Shown: positions 1 to 8,499 of the stretch, in pieces | Numbering within the stretch: the first letter of the stretch is position 1 | How the letters are laid out: each line of letters begins with the position of its first letter | Source of the DNA: JAKEGK01 sp036507695 | Lineage (GTDB): Bacteria; Pseudomonadota; Gammaproteobacteria; SZUA-152 | Assembly (NCBI GenBank): GCA_036507695.1 | Contig: DATCIR010000274.1 | Location: forward strand, 1 to 32,196 | Length of the DNA: 32,196 nt | Reading direction: 5' to 3' | Made by a program: the position numbers and the translations under genes | Notes under the pieces: generated by a model | Seen by the model: the letters and a program-made list of their open reading frames with translations, nothing else | What the model was told of the DNA's origin: nothing | The model's database searches: none

Positions 1-141
1 ATCTGCGCCACGTCTTCACAGAACTTCCCAAAGCCACATCGCTTAACGACATCGAGGCGTTGTTACCAATGAACATTGACAAAGAAAAATTAAAATCACT
101 CTAACTGGGTGGTGTCAATACGGAGTTTATTTGACGCTTAC
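1..141 (+). mobile_element. IS66-family insertion sequence, right end (partial)
   Basis: The window opens inside an insertion sequence. The tail of an IS66-type TnpC transposase ends at 104. The sequence then runs to CGCTTAC at 135-141, which reads GTAAGCG on the other strand, the usual outermost bases of IS66-family ends. Exactly at 141/142 the minus-strand ParA-like reading frame loses its family similarity, so the element end and the gene break coincide. IS66 elements normally make an 8-bp target duplication, which would be 142-149 here. The matching copy lies outside the window and cannot be checked. The left end, tnpA and tnpB are also outside. Confidence 0.75.
3..104 (+). CDS. tnpC: IS66 family transposase TnpC, C-terminal end (partial)
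   Basis: Read from base 3, the open frame gives LRHVFTELPKATSLNDIEAL and continues to a TAA stop at 102-104. This resembles the conserved C-terminal tail of IS66 transposases, which has the pattern L-R-x-V-F-T-x-L-P-x-A and then D-I-E-A-L-L-P. Only 33 residues lie in the window. The catalytic DDE core is upstream of base 1. Its function would be to move the element that has cut the neighbouring ParA-like gene. The recognition rests on the motif alone, but both its position just inside the element's terminal repeat and its orientation are right. Confidence 0.75.
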   Translation: MRHVFTELPKATSLNDIEALLPMNIDKEKLKSL

Positions 142-301
142 CATTGAACTGCGGGTCAACGTCGATAAGAAGTACTCTTGCGCGATGCCGGGATGCCAAA
201 CAGTCAGCAATGTTAATTGCTAATGTAGTTTTCGCTACCCCTCCCTTCATATTTATAAGGCTTACTACTTTCAAATTTACTATCTCCAGTAATTCGAGCA
301 C
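142..301 (-). pseudogene. ParA-type ATPase, 5' fragment truncated by IS66
   Basis: The minus-strand frame encodes the start of a ParA/Soj-like P-loop ATPase. It shows KVVSLINMKGGVAKTT, the deviant Walker A box with its signature lysine, then VLLIDVDPQFN, the second conserved motif. Family similarity stops after that asparagine, at the IS66 end. The frame runs another 13 residues through element DNA to a stop at 101. A GTG at 301 opens the frame, but a TTG at 274-272 with GGAG upstream is also a plausible start. The rest of the gene would lie left of the window. It follows the DUF6602 gene in the same direction, and it is distinct from the chromosomal parA at 14768-15568. Confidence 0.7.
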
Positions 302-401
302 AAAATACTAACGTTAAGTCAATTAGGTCTCTTAGCGACGTTAGCTTGTATTATCTAAGCAATCATGAACATCGCAGATGTTGCTAATTGCCACCAGTGT
401 G

Positions 402-1238
402 CTACGAATATACATTCGGCCGGACCTCATTCCAATCATTGGGTAGATCAAAGTAGTTATCCAGGGCGGGTATCCAATAATCTGGCGGTCTCTGAAACGT
501 TCCCAATGCCTTCAACAGATGCAATTTAAAAGCTGTGAACGGGTGCTGCGTAGTATAAAACACGTGGTGGTAGTCATCTTGGTCCGCAGTATTTGGTTCT
601 ATTGGAATGGTCGTGAAGTAGGATTGATCCAGGACGAGCACACCATGTAGGTGAGCACTATTTGACATATCTTGTGCAAGTCTCTGAGGATTCTTTGCAG
701 CTTCACCATCTGCCTCGAACGCAAAAACAAAAGCTCTAACTGCGAGCCAATTGTTGATCGAGATCTGCGCGGTTTGAATTGGGCTACCACCATAACTCGT
801 ATCCCAGAATCGGCGCTCTCTAAGTTGTCGAAGCGCGTGATTCTGCTCCATGCATTTCTGGATGGAATTGTACGGGAGCTTCTTGGCATTGTCTCCAGCC
901 AAGCAGAGAGACGCCTTAACTTCCACGTAGCCATAAACGATTTCGATCGGGTATACCTCGCACGCTGCAAGGCGTCCCAATGGGCCACCCCGTATGGAAT
1001 CAAAGATAATGATATCGAGTTGCGATGAAAGCTGAGGACCGTTGGAACCATGGGACACAATGAAACCTGTACCAATTCCATACTCCGAAGGCAAGAGCTC
1101 ACGCAAAACCGCGGAGACTTCACGCTCCAAGCTGCGCCCTTTTTCGGATGGGTGCGAAATCAATTCTCTTGCCGCCACAAGTTGATCGTGGAGAGCGCGC
1201 TCCTGCAATTGGCTTATTCTGCTGAATCCGGGTCTCAT
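402..1238 (-). CDS. DUF6602 domain protein, putative PD-(D/E)xK nuclease-like
   Basis: This 278-residue protein looks like the DUF6602 family. The N-terminal part carries a short helix, then SHPSEKGRSLE and the LLPSEYGIGTGFI segment. SSQLDIIIFD follows at about 72-80, and VYPIEIVYGYVEVK ends near residue 108. The D75 ... E106-V-K108 arrangement on predicted strands resembles the active site of PD-(D/E)xK nucleases, with E40 as a possible upstream acidic residue. The family is uncharacterised as far as I know, so nuclease activity is inference from the motif. The gene starts with ATG, has no strong ribosome site, and lies 36 bases after the Shedu-like gene in the same direction, so the two are probably co-transcribed. 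Confidence 0.65.
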   Translation of the reverse strand: MRPGFSRISQLQERALHDQLVAARELISHPSEKGRSLEREVSAVLRELLPSEYGIGTGFIVSHGSNGPQLSSQLDIIIFDSIRGGPLGRLAACEVYPIEIVYGYVEVKASLCLAGDNAKKLPYNSIQKCMEQNHALRQLRERRFWDTSYGGSPIQTAQISINNWLAVRAFVFAFEADGEAAKNPQRLAQDMSNSAHLHGVLVLDQSYFTTIPIEPNTADQDDYHHVFYTTQHPFTAFKLHLLKALGTFQRPPDYWIPALDNYFDLPNDWNEVRPNVYS

Positions 1239-1274
1239 GTTCTGGTTCGCGGTAATGTTGGTCGTGGAGCCTTA

Positions 1275-1916
1275 TTAGCTCTTTTCATGCATATAAGGCT
1301 CTGTATTTTGATATCTAACATCGACCAAGTCTTTAATTCGATCATAGGAAACGATTTCAATTCCGTGCTTAGATGTGTAAGTCGCCTTCCTCTTATGAGA
1401 TGCACGGCTAATGTTCTCTCGTCTACCAATGACAATATGAAAGCTGTCCTTGAGATAGGATTCTGGATCTGACAAATAATCACCAGACATATTACTTATA
1501 ACATTGTCAGTAGAGTACCCGAGAAGATCCTTGCTCTTTGCCCATCGAACTAATTCCGCTCTGACCTGATTTTTATGCATATCGAAATACTCAGACCAAT
1601 CGTCGACTTGTTTAACAGCTCCTGCTAAACGTCTTGATGGTATCCCATTTTGAGTAAAAACATTGTCATCTACAGGCTCCATCTCGATGAACATGACTTC
1701 CCAAACACCAGAGTAAGAATTTAGGATGACAAAGTCCGCTTTATACTGACTCCCCAACGGAAACTCCTTGAACAAGAAACGACAATGACCGCCAGCTCTA
1801 CAAAACGTCCAATATAAAATTTGAGGGCGAGCAGCAAAGAACTCTAATGCTCCACGCTCACCTGATTGTGAATCGAGCCATTCCTTAAATTCATTTGGAT
1901 AGATATGTTCACTCAC
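1275..1916 (-). CDS. Shedu-like DUF4263 protein, putative anti-phage nuclease
   Basis: This 213-residue protein resembles the DUF4263 domain of Shedu (SduA) anti-phage proteins. The order is FFAARPQIL near 27-34, EFPLGSQYKADFVIL ending in D61-F-V-I-L, then VMFIEMEP with E78-x-E80, FTQNGIPSRRLAGAVKQVDDW with Q103, and a helical C-terminus. D61, E78/E80 and Q103 match the pattern expected of the Shedu PD-(D/E)xK-like site. It lacks the long N-terminal domains found in some Shedu proteins. The start is GTG at 1916-1914; the overlapping ATG just before it runs straight into a stop. It is the first gene of the accessory cassette next to glmS. Defence function is inferred from the family and not shown. 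Confidence 0.7.
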   Translation of the reverse strand: MSEHIYPNEFKEWLDSQSGERGALEFFAARPQILYWTFCRAGGHCRFLFKEFPLGSQYKADFVILNSYSGVWEVMFIEMEPVDDNVFTQNGIPSRRLAGAVKQVDDWSEYFDMHKNQVRAELVRWAKSKDLLGYSTDNVISNMSGDYLSDPESYLKDSFHIVIGRRENISRASHKRKATYTSKHGIEIVSYDRIKDLVDVRYQNTEPYMHEKS

Positions 1917-2218
1917 ATGCTAATGCCTATTTGAGAGCTAACATCTTTGTTAAACGAGACATGACGCATCTTTTCTTTATAGACAGTTTACAAAGTTTAA
2001 CATTATTTTAGTGATAAATTAAGTAGGATATAAATGTCCCCGTACAAAGGTACAAACAACCTAGACTGCACGACTACGCACTCACTGGTCCAAAGTCCGC
2101 TATCGAGAATTAATATAGGAATATAAAGGTTTCAAAGCCCTTTAACGTTCCTTAAAAATCGGCGCGCCCAGAAAGCAACTGATTTTTTCTCCCCAAGTTC
2201 CGTGACCTTGCGATATAT
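1917..2218. other. A/T-rich junction between accessory island and glmS
   Basis: About 300 bases with no gene. It is strongly A/T-rich from roughly 1920 to 2160 and changes to the core composition at glmS. AAAAATC at 2154-2160 pairs with GATTTTT at 2181-2187, which could act as a weak terminator for glmS. The region just downstream of a glmS stop codon is where Tn7-like elements insert, about 25 bases out (near 2193-2197 here). I could not identify Tn7-type end repeats. A short palindromic stretch, GTACAAAGGTAC, lies at 2042-2053. Confidence 0.5.
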
Positions 2219-4051
2219 TTATTCCACGGTTACCGATTTCGCTAAGTTGCGTGGTTGGTCGACGTCGGTGCCTTTGAGCACGGCCACGTGATACGCCAAT
2301 AATTGCAATGGAATGGTATAGATGATGGGTGAGATGGAGTCGTCCACCGGGGCGACTTGCACGATTTGCACGCCGGGGGTGGAATGCATGTCGGTGCGCG
2401 CATCGGCGAACACCAGCAGTTCACCGCCGCGGGCGCGCACTTCCTGCAGGTTGGATTTGAGTTTTTCCAGCAGTTCGTTGTTGGGCGCAACGGCGATGAC
2501 CGGCATTTCGGCGTCCACCAGGGCCAGCGGGCCGTGCTTTAACTCACCCGCGGGATAGGCTTCGGCATGAATATAGGATATTTCCTTTAACTTTAACGCA
2601 CCCTCCATGGCCACGGGATAGTGCGCGCCGCGCCCCAGGAACAGCGCATGATGCTTGTCCGCGAATTGCTCGGCGATTTTGTTGATCTGCCCGTCCAGTT
2701 GCAGCACCTTGTCAATTTTGCCCGGCAGTTGTTCCAGTTCCCGCACCAGTTTTGCTTCTTCTTCCACGGATAAGCCAGTGCGGCGCGCCAGTGCAATCGT
2801 TAACAGCATCAAGGCCACCAGTTGGGTGGTGAATGCCTTGGTGGATGCCACGCCGATTTCAGGACCCGCGCGCGTCATTAATACCAGGTCCGATTCGCGC
2901 ACCAGGGAGCTTTCCGGCACATTGCAAATCGCCAGCGAATAACCGAAACCCAAGCGCTTGGCTTCCTGCAACGCGGCGATAGTATCCGCGGTTTCCCCGG
3001 ACTGGGAGATGGTGACGATCAGGGAATTCTTGCGCACCACCGGTTTGCGGTAACGGAATTCACTAGCCACTTCCACGTTGCAGGGTAACTTCGCGATGGT
3101 TTCCAGCCAGTGGCGCGCGATCATACCCGCATGGAAACTGGTGCCGCAGGCAATGATGTGCACGCCATGCACTTTATCAAAAATCTGCGCGGCGCTGGCG
3201 CCGAAACACTGCTCCAGCAGTTTATCGCCGTAGATCCGGCCTTCCAGGGTGTCGGCGACAGCGCGCGGCTGCTCGTGGATTTCCTTTAACATATAGTGCC
3301 GGTACGCGCCGCGTTCCGTGGCATCCGCGCTCAGGCTGCTTTCACGAATTTCACGCTCCACTTTGTTGCGCTTACTGTCGTATATCGCCAGCTGATCATT
3401 GGTGATATCGGCCACGTCGCCGTCCTGCAAAAAGATAAAGCGCTGGGTGACCGGCAACAAGGCGGCCACATCCGAGGCGATAAAATATTCCTTGATGCCA
3501 ACACCGATCACCAGCGGGCTGCCTTTACGCGCCGCGATTATCCGCCCCGGCTCCTGCTTGCTGAGCACACCAAGCGCATACGCGCCTTTGAGTTGCGCCA
3601 CGGTATCCTGCACCGCGCTTAACAGGTCCTGCCCTTCATTGATATGGTGTAAATAGACCTGGTGCACCACGACTTCGGTGTCGGTTTCGGAGGTAAACCG
3701 GTAGCCGAGTTTTAATTGTCGCTGCCTTAACTCTTCATGATTTTCGATAATGCCATTGTGAACCACGGCCACGGTTTCATTGCAGATATGCGGATGCGCG
3801 TTGGCTTCGCTGGGGGCGCCATGAGTGGCCCAACGGGTATGGGCGATACCGGTAAAGCCTACGAGACTATCGCCGATCTGTTGTTGCAGTTTGACGACCT
3901 TGCCCAGCGACCGTGCGCGGCTGAGATGCTTGCTACTATCAATGACGGCAATGCCCGCCGAGTCATAACCCCGGTATTCCAGGCGTTTCAAGCCCTCCAT
4001 CAGGATGGGGACGACATCCCGGTTTGCTGTTGCACCTACGATTCCGCACAT
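2219..4051 (-). CDS. glmS: Glutamine-fructose-6-phosphate aminotransferase (isomerizing)
   Basis: This enzyme converts fructose-6-phosphate and glutamine into glucosamine-6-phosphate, the first committed step to UDP-GlcNAc, peptidoglycan and LPS. The protein has 610 residues, close to the 609 of E. coli GlmS. It begins MCGIVGA, so Cys2 becomes the N-terminal nucleophile of the class II glutaminase domain. LKRLEYRGYDSAGIAV follows. Two SIS sugar isomerase domains occupy the second half, with HIIACGTSFHAGM and ISQSGETADTIAALQEAK. The C-terminus LAKSVTVE is the conserved end that forms part of the active site, and its DNA is the recognition site for Tn7-type insertion. It lies 32 bases after glmU and is probably co-transcribed with it. 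Confidence 0.97.
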   Translation of the reverse strand: MCGIVGATANRDVVPILMEGLKRLEYRGYDSAGIAVIDSSKHLSRARSLGKVVKLQQQIGDSLVGFTGIAHTRWATHGAPSEANAHPHICNETVAVVHNGIIENHEELRQRQLKLGYRFTSETDTEVVVHQVYLHHINEGQDLLSAVQDTVAQLKGAYALGVLSKQEPGRIIAARKGSPLVIGVGIKEYFIASDVAALLPVTQRFIFLQDGDVADITNDQLAIYDSKRNKVEREIRESSLSADATERGAYRHYMLKEIHEQPRAVADTLEGRIYGDKLLEQCFGASAAQIFDKVHGVHIIACGTSFHAGMIARHWLETIAKLPCNVEVASEFRYRKPVVRKNSLIVTISQSGETADTIAALQEAKRLGFGYSLAICNVPESSLVRESDLVLMTRAGPEIGVASTKAFTTQLVALMLLTIALARRTGLSVEEEAKLVRELEQLPGKIDKVLQLDGQINKIAEQFADKHHALFLGRGAHYPVAMEGALKLKEISYIHAEAYPAGELKHGPLALVDAEMPVIAVAPNNELLEKLKSNLQEVRARGGELLVFADARTDMHSTPGVQIVQVAPVDDSISPIIYTIPLQLLAYHVAVLKGTDVDQPRNLAKSVTVE

Positions 4052-4083
4052 AGCATTCCCTCTTCAATACGGTTAACGACGGG

Positions 4084-5451
4084 TTATTTCTTCACCGGGC
4101 GTTTCCAGCCCTGGCGTGTCTTTTGCGGTGACCGGCTGAGGGTCAACTCCCCTTTGGGCGCGTCATGCGTAATGGTTGAACCCGCGCCGATGGTGGCGCC
4201 GGCGCCGACTTCCACCGGCGCGACCAGCTGGGTATCGGAGCCGATAAACACATGGTCGCCAATAATGGTTTTGTGTTTGTTGGCGCCATCATAGTTACAG
4301 GTGATGGTGCCCGCGCCCACATTCACATCCGCGCCCATTTCGGTATCACCAATGTAACTTAAGTGGTTGACCTTGGAATGCGCGCCAATGTTGGATTTTT
4401 TCACTTCGACGAAATTGCCGATTTTAACGTGATCCGCCAGCCGGGTTTCCGGCCGGATGCGCGCATAAGGCCCGATGGCGCAATGCGCGCCGATCACCGC
4501 CGAGTCGATCACGCAATTGGCGTGCACGATCGAGTGATCGGCGATGCTGGTATTTTTAATAATGTTATTGGGTTCGATGGTGACACCATTGCCCAGCTTT
4601 ACTTTGCCTTCGATCACGACGTTAACGTCAATCACCACATCCGCGCCGGCTTCCAGCTCACCCCGTAAATCAAAGCGCGCGGGATCACGCAAGGTGACAC
4701 CCAGATGCATGAGCTGTTCGGCTTGCTGGCGCTGGTAGGCCCGCTCGAGTTCCGCCAGTTGCAGCTTATTGTTCACGCCTTCAATCTCGTAAATCGCGTC
4801 CGGCTGTACGGTGTTAATGGCGATATTTTCCAGCGCCGCCATGCCGATCACGTCAGTGAGATAATATTCACCCTGGGCATTGTTATTTTCCAGTTGCTTC
4901 AGCCAGCCTTTGAGACGGGTGGAATTCAGCGCCAGCATGCCGGTGTTGATTTCACGGATTTTTTTCTGCGCGTCATCAGCATCCTTTTGCTCGATGATTT
5001 TCACCACTTCGCCCGCCGCGTTGCGGATAATGCGGCCATAGCCTGTTGGATCCGCCAGTGTCGCCGTTAACAAACCCAGTGCGTCACTGCCAGCCGCGGC
5101 GATTAATTTTTGCAGGGTTTGCTGTTTTATTAATGGCACATCGCCATACAAAATCAACACCGGTTGGTTGTCCGGAACGAATGGCGCTGCCTGTTCCACG
5201 GCATGACCGGTTCCCAATTGCTGGTCCTGCAACACCCAGTTAACGTTGTGGCGCGCCAGTTGTTGTTTCACCCGCTCGCCGCCATGACCGTAGACCACGT
5301 GTATCGATTGCGCGTTTAATCCGTTAGCCGTATCCAACACATGTTCCAGCAGGGATTTATGTCCCAGCGTGTGCAACACTTTCGGCAAGGCGGATTTCAT
5401 GCGCGTGCCCTGTCCCGCGGCTAAGATCACAACATGTAATGGGGTTTGCAT
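4084..5451 (-). CDS. glmU: Bifunctional N-acetylglucosamine-1-P uridyltransferase / GlcN-1-P acetyltransferase
   Basis: GlmU makes the last two steps to UDP-GlcNAc in the cytoplasm. It acetylates glucosamine-1-phosphate with acetyl-CoA and then transfers UMP from UTP. The 455-residue protein has the N-terminal nucleotidyltransferase signature LAAGQGTRMKSALPKVLH at 10-27 and the metal-binding YGDVPL loop. After about residue 230 comes a left-handed beta-helix of hexapeptide repeats, including KIGNFVEVKK, NHLSYIGD and GAGTITCNYDG. Length and domain order are those of E. coli GlmU (456). It sits between the atp operon and glmS in the standard order. A strong terminator lies between atpC and glmU, so glmU-glmS should have their own promoter in 5452-5680, but I see no clear one. 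Confidence 0.97.
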   Translation of the reverse strand: MQTPLHVVILAAGQGTRMKSALPKVLHTLGHKSLLEHVLDTANGLNAQSIHVVYGHGGERVKQQLARHNVNWVLQDQQLGTGHAVEQAAPFVPDNQPVLILYGDVPLIKQQTLQKLIAAAGSDALGLLTATLADPTGYGRIIRNAAGEVVKIIEQKDADDAQKKIREINTGMLALNSTRLKGWLKQLENNNAQGEYYLTDVIGMAALENIAINTVQPDAIYEIEGVNNKLQLAELERAYQRQQAEQLMHLGVTLRDPARFDLRGELEAGADVVIDVNVVIEGKVKLGNGVTIEPNNIIKNTSIADHSIVHANCVIDSAVIGAHCAIGPYARIRPETRLADHVKIGNFVEVKKSNIGAHSKVNHLSYIGDTEMGADVNVGAGTITCNYDGANKHKTIIGDHVFIGSDTQLVAPVEVGAGATIGAGSTITHDAPKGELTLSRSPQKTRQGWKRPVKK

Positions 5452-5681
5452 TTCTTTAAACCGTAGTGTGGAAACCTATGGATTGTAATTAAAGCGTTGT
5501 TACTACCTTTACGAACTCTATTGCCGCGTGCGAATAGCGTGCCGGTTAATATCAGCGGGCAGCTGCGAACCGGGCTATTTTACCTGAAAGCCAAGTGGTA
5601 AATCGATGTAATTTAAGCGGCGGGGCTTACGCCGTTATTACGCTCTTCATTAAAGCGCATACGTAACAGTATAGCGGCCAC

Positions 5682-5709
5682 AAAAAAGGGCGGTTTAGGC
5701 CGCCCCTTT
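5682..5709 (-). terminator. Rho-independent terminator of the atp operon
   Basis: GGGCGG at 5688-5693 pairs with CCGCCC at 5700-5705 around a six-base loop. On the minus strand the stem is followed by a run of six T residues (A-run at 5682-5687). It stands about 40 bases past the atpC stop, so it closes the ATP synthase operon. Confidence 0.85.
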
Positions 5710-5746
5710 CTCAGCATTGATCAGGATTAACCGTCAGCCCGGATGC

Positions 5747-6172
5747 CTATTTACCCAGCTTTTTCCGGATCTTACGGATTGCTTCGATTTGCGCAATCGC
5801 CTGGGCCAGTTGGGCTTCCGCGGTGGCGTAATCAATGTCGTCCTTGCGGTCGTGCAATATTTTCTCGGCCTGATCCTTGGCTTCCAGCGCGGCGGCTTCA
5901 TCAAGATCGTGCGCGCGCTGCGCGGTATCGGCAAGCACGGTGACACCGGAAGGAAGAATTTCCAGTATGCCGCCGGAAACGTAAAAAAACTCTTCTTCGC
6001 CGTTTTCGTTTATAACGCGCACTTCACCGGGCCGGATTTTGGTCAACAACGGCGCGTGTTTTGGCAGCACGCCCACTTCGCCCATGACCGCCGGGGCAAA
6101 TAGCATTTTGGCGGTGCCGGACCAGATCTCCGCTTCGGCGCTCACGATATCAACGGTCATTGTTGCAGCCAT
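5747..6172 (-). CDS. atpC: F1Fo ATP synthase subunit epsilon
   Basis: The epsilon subunit is part of the F1 central stalk. It couples rotation to catalysis and can inhibit ATP hydrolysis through its C-terminal helices. The 141 residues match the family (139 in E. coli). The beta-sandwich N-terminal domain is seen in TVDIVSAEAEIWSGTAKML and GEVGVLPKHAPLLTKIRPGEV. The helical hairpin occupies the last 50 residues, ending in IEAIRKIRKKLGK. It is the last gene of the operon, starting 19 bases after the atpD stop, and is followed by a strong terminator. Confidence 0.95.
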   Translation of the reverse strand: MAATMTVDIVSAEAEIWSGTAKMLFAPAVMGEVGVLPKHAPLLTKIRPGEVRVINENGEEEFFYVSGGILEILPSGVTVLADTAQRAHDLDEAAALEAKDQAEKILHDRKDDIDYATAEAQLAQAIAQIEAIRKIRKKLGK

Positions 6173-6191
6173 TATTTATTCCTCAACTCGC

Positions 6192-7568
6192 TTAAACGGA
6201 CTTCGCTTTTTCTAACACTTCTTCGATGGTGCCCACCATGTAGAACGCCTGTTCCGGGATGTGGTCGTATTCGCCGGCGACGATGCCTTTGAAACCGCGG
6301 ATGGTTTCTTTCATGGGCACGTATTTGCCGGGTGAACCGGTAAACACTTCCGCCACGAAGAAAGGCTGCGACAGGAAGCGCTGAATCTTGCGCGCGCGGG
6401 ACACGGTCAATTTGTCTTCTTCCGACAATTCGTCCATACCCAGAATCGCGATAATGTCTTTCAATTCCTTGTAACGTTGCAGCGTACCCTGTACGGCGCG
6501 GGCCACATCATAGTGTTCCTGCCCGATAACCAGCGGGTCCAACTGGCGGCTGGTGGAGTCCAGCGGATCCACCGCCGGGTAAATTCCGAGCTCGGCAATC
6601 TGGCGTGACAATACCACGGTGGCGTCCAGGTGCGCGAAGGTGGTGGCCGGTGATGGGTCCGTCAAGTCATCCGCCGGCACGTAGACCGCCTGGATCGAGG
6701 TGATGGAGCCGGTCTTGGTGGAGGTAATGCGTTCCTGCAGCGCGCCCATTTCTTCCGCCAGTGTCGGTTGGTAGCCTACCGCGGAGGGCATGCGGCCGAG
6801 CAGCGCCGATACTTCGGTGCCGGCCAGGGTGTAACGGTAAATATTATCGATAAACAATAGTACGTCACGGCCTTCGTCACGGAAGAATTCCGCCATGGTC
6901 AAGCCGGTCAGGGCCACGCGCAGGCGGTTACCGGGCGGTTCGTTCATCTGGCCGTACACCAGCGATACTTTATCCAATACGCTGGATTCTTTCATTTCAT
7001 GGTAGAAGTCGTTGCCTTCGCGGGTCCGCTCGCCCACGCCGGCAAACACCGAATAACCGCTGTGCTCAATGGCGATGTTACGAATCAGCTCCATCATGTT
7101 AACGGTCTTGCCCACACCCGCGCCGCCGAACAAACCCACCTTACCGCCCTTGGCGAATGGACAAATCAGGTCGATAACCTTGATCCCCGTCTCCAGGATT
7201 TCCGTGGTAGCCAACAGTTCTTCATAGGTGGGCGCCTTGCGGTGAATGGCCCAGCGTTCCTCTTCACCGATGGGACCCGCTTCGTCCACGGGCTCGCCCA
7301 ATACATCCATGATACGCCCCAGGGTTTTGGTGCCGACGGGAACGGAAATCGGCGCGCCGGTGTTGCTGACTGCAAGACCGCGCCGCAGACCTTCAGAGCT
7401 ACCCATGGCAATGGTACGCACCACGCCATCGCCCAATTGTTGCTGCACTTCCAGGGTCAATCCCGCATCTTTCACTTTCAAGGCGTGATAAACCTTGGGC
7501 ATTGCATTGCGCGGAAATTCGACGTCCACCACCGCGCCAATGATTTGTACAATTTCTCCAGAACTCAT
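6192..7568 (-). CDS. atpD: F1Fo ATP synthase subunit beta
   Basis: The catalytic subunit of F1 makes ATP from ADP and phosphate. The 458 residues are close to the E. coli length (460). The Walker A loop GGAGVGKT is at 148-155. The Walker B stretch VLLFIDNIYRYT is followed by the DELSEED-type loop (GMDELSEEDKL), where beta meets gamma. GERTREGNDFYHEM, with the catalytic glutamate region, is also intact. It lies in standard order between atpG and atpC. No truncation or missing catalytic residue was seen. Confidence 0.98.
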   Translation of the reverse strand: MSSGEIVQIIGAVVDVEFPRNAMPKVYHALKVKDAGLTLEVQQQLGDGVVRTIAMGSSEGLRRGLAVSNTGAPISVPVGTKTLGRIMDVLGEPVDEAGPIGEEERWAIHRKAPTYEELLATTEILETGIKVIDLICPFAKGGKVGLFGGAGVGKTVNMMELIRNIAIEHSGYSVFAGVGERTREGNDFYHEMKESSVLDKVSLVYGQMNEPPGNRLRVALTGLTMAEFFRDEGRDVLLFIDNIYRYTLAGTEVSALLGRMPSAVGYQPTLAEEMGALQERITSTKTGSITSIQAVYVPADDLTDPSPATTFAHLDATVVLSRQIAELGIYPAVDPLDSTSRQLDPLVIGQEHYDVARAVQGTLQRYKELKDIIAILGMDELSEEDKLTVSRARKIQRFLSQPFFVAEVFTGSPGKYVPMKETIRGFKGIVAGEYDHIPEQAFYMVGTIEEVLEKAKSV

Positions 7569-7621
7569 GTGTTGGTCCTCTCGTAATTTTCAGTAATTCG
7601 CTAATCTTGTTGATTCGCCGC

Positions 7622-8482
7622 TTAGACCGCCGCGGCGCCGCCGACGATTTCCGACAATTCCTGCGTGATCGCCGCTTGCCGCGCTTTGTTGTAAGCCAGT
7701 TCCAGGTCATCAATCATGCCGCCGGCATTGTCCGACGCCGCTTTCATGGCGACCATGCGGGCGGCCTGTTCGCACGCCACGTTTTCCACGGCCGCATGAT
7801 AAACCAATGACTCAATGTAGCGCGTTAATAATTCCGTTAACACTTCCTTGGCTTCGGGTTCGTAGATGTAGTCCCACTGGTGTTCCAGTTCCTGATAACC
7901 GCCCTTCTGGATCGGCACCAGCTGATCAAAGGCGGGAGACTGGGTCATGGTGTTCACAAACCGGTTGTAAACCACGTAAAGCCGGTCGATGGCGCCGTTT
8001 TCAAACGCATCCAGCATCACCTTGACGGTGCCGATCAAATCCTCGATTTGCGGCGCATCGCCCAGATGACCGGCCTTGGCGACGATGCGGGCGCCCAGGC
8101 GCCGGAAAAACGCGGTCGCCTTGGTGCCGATGGTGCACATGTCAACCTCAACGCCCTTGGATTTCCACTCCCGCAAATCGCGCACCAGGGCGCGGAACAT
8201 ATTGTTGTTCAAACCGCCGCACAAACCCCGGTCGGTGGAAATAATAATGTATCCGGCGCGTTTGACTTCACGCTCTATCATGAAGCTGTGGCGGTATTCC
8301 GGATGGGCGTGGGCCAGATGGGAAATCACATTGCGGATTTTGTCCGCGTAAGGCCGCGACGCCGCCATGCGGTCCTGGGCTTTACGCATTTTGCTCGCCG
8401 CGACCATTTCCATGGCACGGGTAATCTTTTGCGTGTTTTTGACGCTCTTGATTTTGGTGCGTATTTCTTTGCCGACTGCCAT
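7622..8482 (-). CDS. atpG: F1Fo ATP synthase subunit gamma
   Basis: The gamma subunit forms the rotating central shaft of F1. The 286 residues match E. coli AtpG (287). The N-terminal coiled-coil helix carries KEIRTKIKSVKNTQKITRAM and MEMVAASKMRKAQ, both diagnostic. The middle has the Rossmann-like fold, with ISTDRGLCGGLN. The C-terminal helix has MKAASDNAGGMIDDLELAYN followed by NKARQAAITQELSEIVGGAA, which matches the family end. It starts 17 bases after atpA. Confidence 0.97.
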   Translation of the reverse strand: MAVGKEIRTKIKSVKNTQKITRAMEMVAASKMRKAQDRMAASRPYADKIRNVISHLAHAHPEYRHSFMIEREVKRAGYIIISTDRGLCGGLNNNMFRALVRDLREWKSKGVEVDMCTIGTKATAFFRRLGARIVAKAGHLGDAPQIEDLIGTVKVMLDAFENGAIDRLYVVYNRFVNTMTQSPAFDQLVPIQKGGYQELEHQWDYIYEPEAKEVLTELLTRYIESLVYHAAVENVACEQAARMVAMKAASDNAGGMIDDLELAYNKARQAAITQELSEIVGGAAAV

Positions 8483-8499
8483 GGTTTATTCCTTACCGG

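Noticed and set aside
672..1472. Plus-strand open frames of 118 and 140 codons in the accessory island
   Set aside because: They lie opposite the DUF6602 and Shedu-like genes. Their translations lack family features, while the minus-strand proteins have coherent motifs.
2035..2200. Tn7-type end repeats near glmS, such as TGTCCCCG at 2034-2041
   Set aside because: A TGT start alone is too weak. No repeated 20-22 bp binding sites are visible, and the position does not fit an end about 25 bases from the glmS stop.
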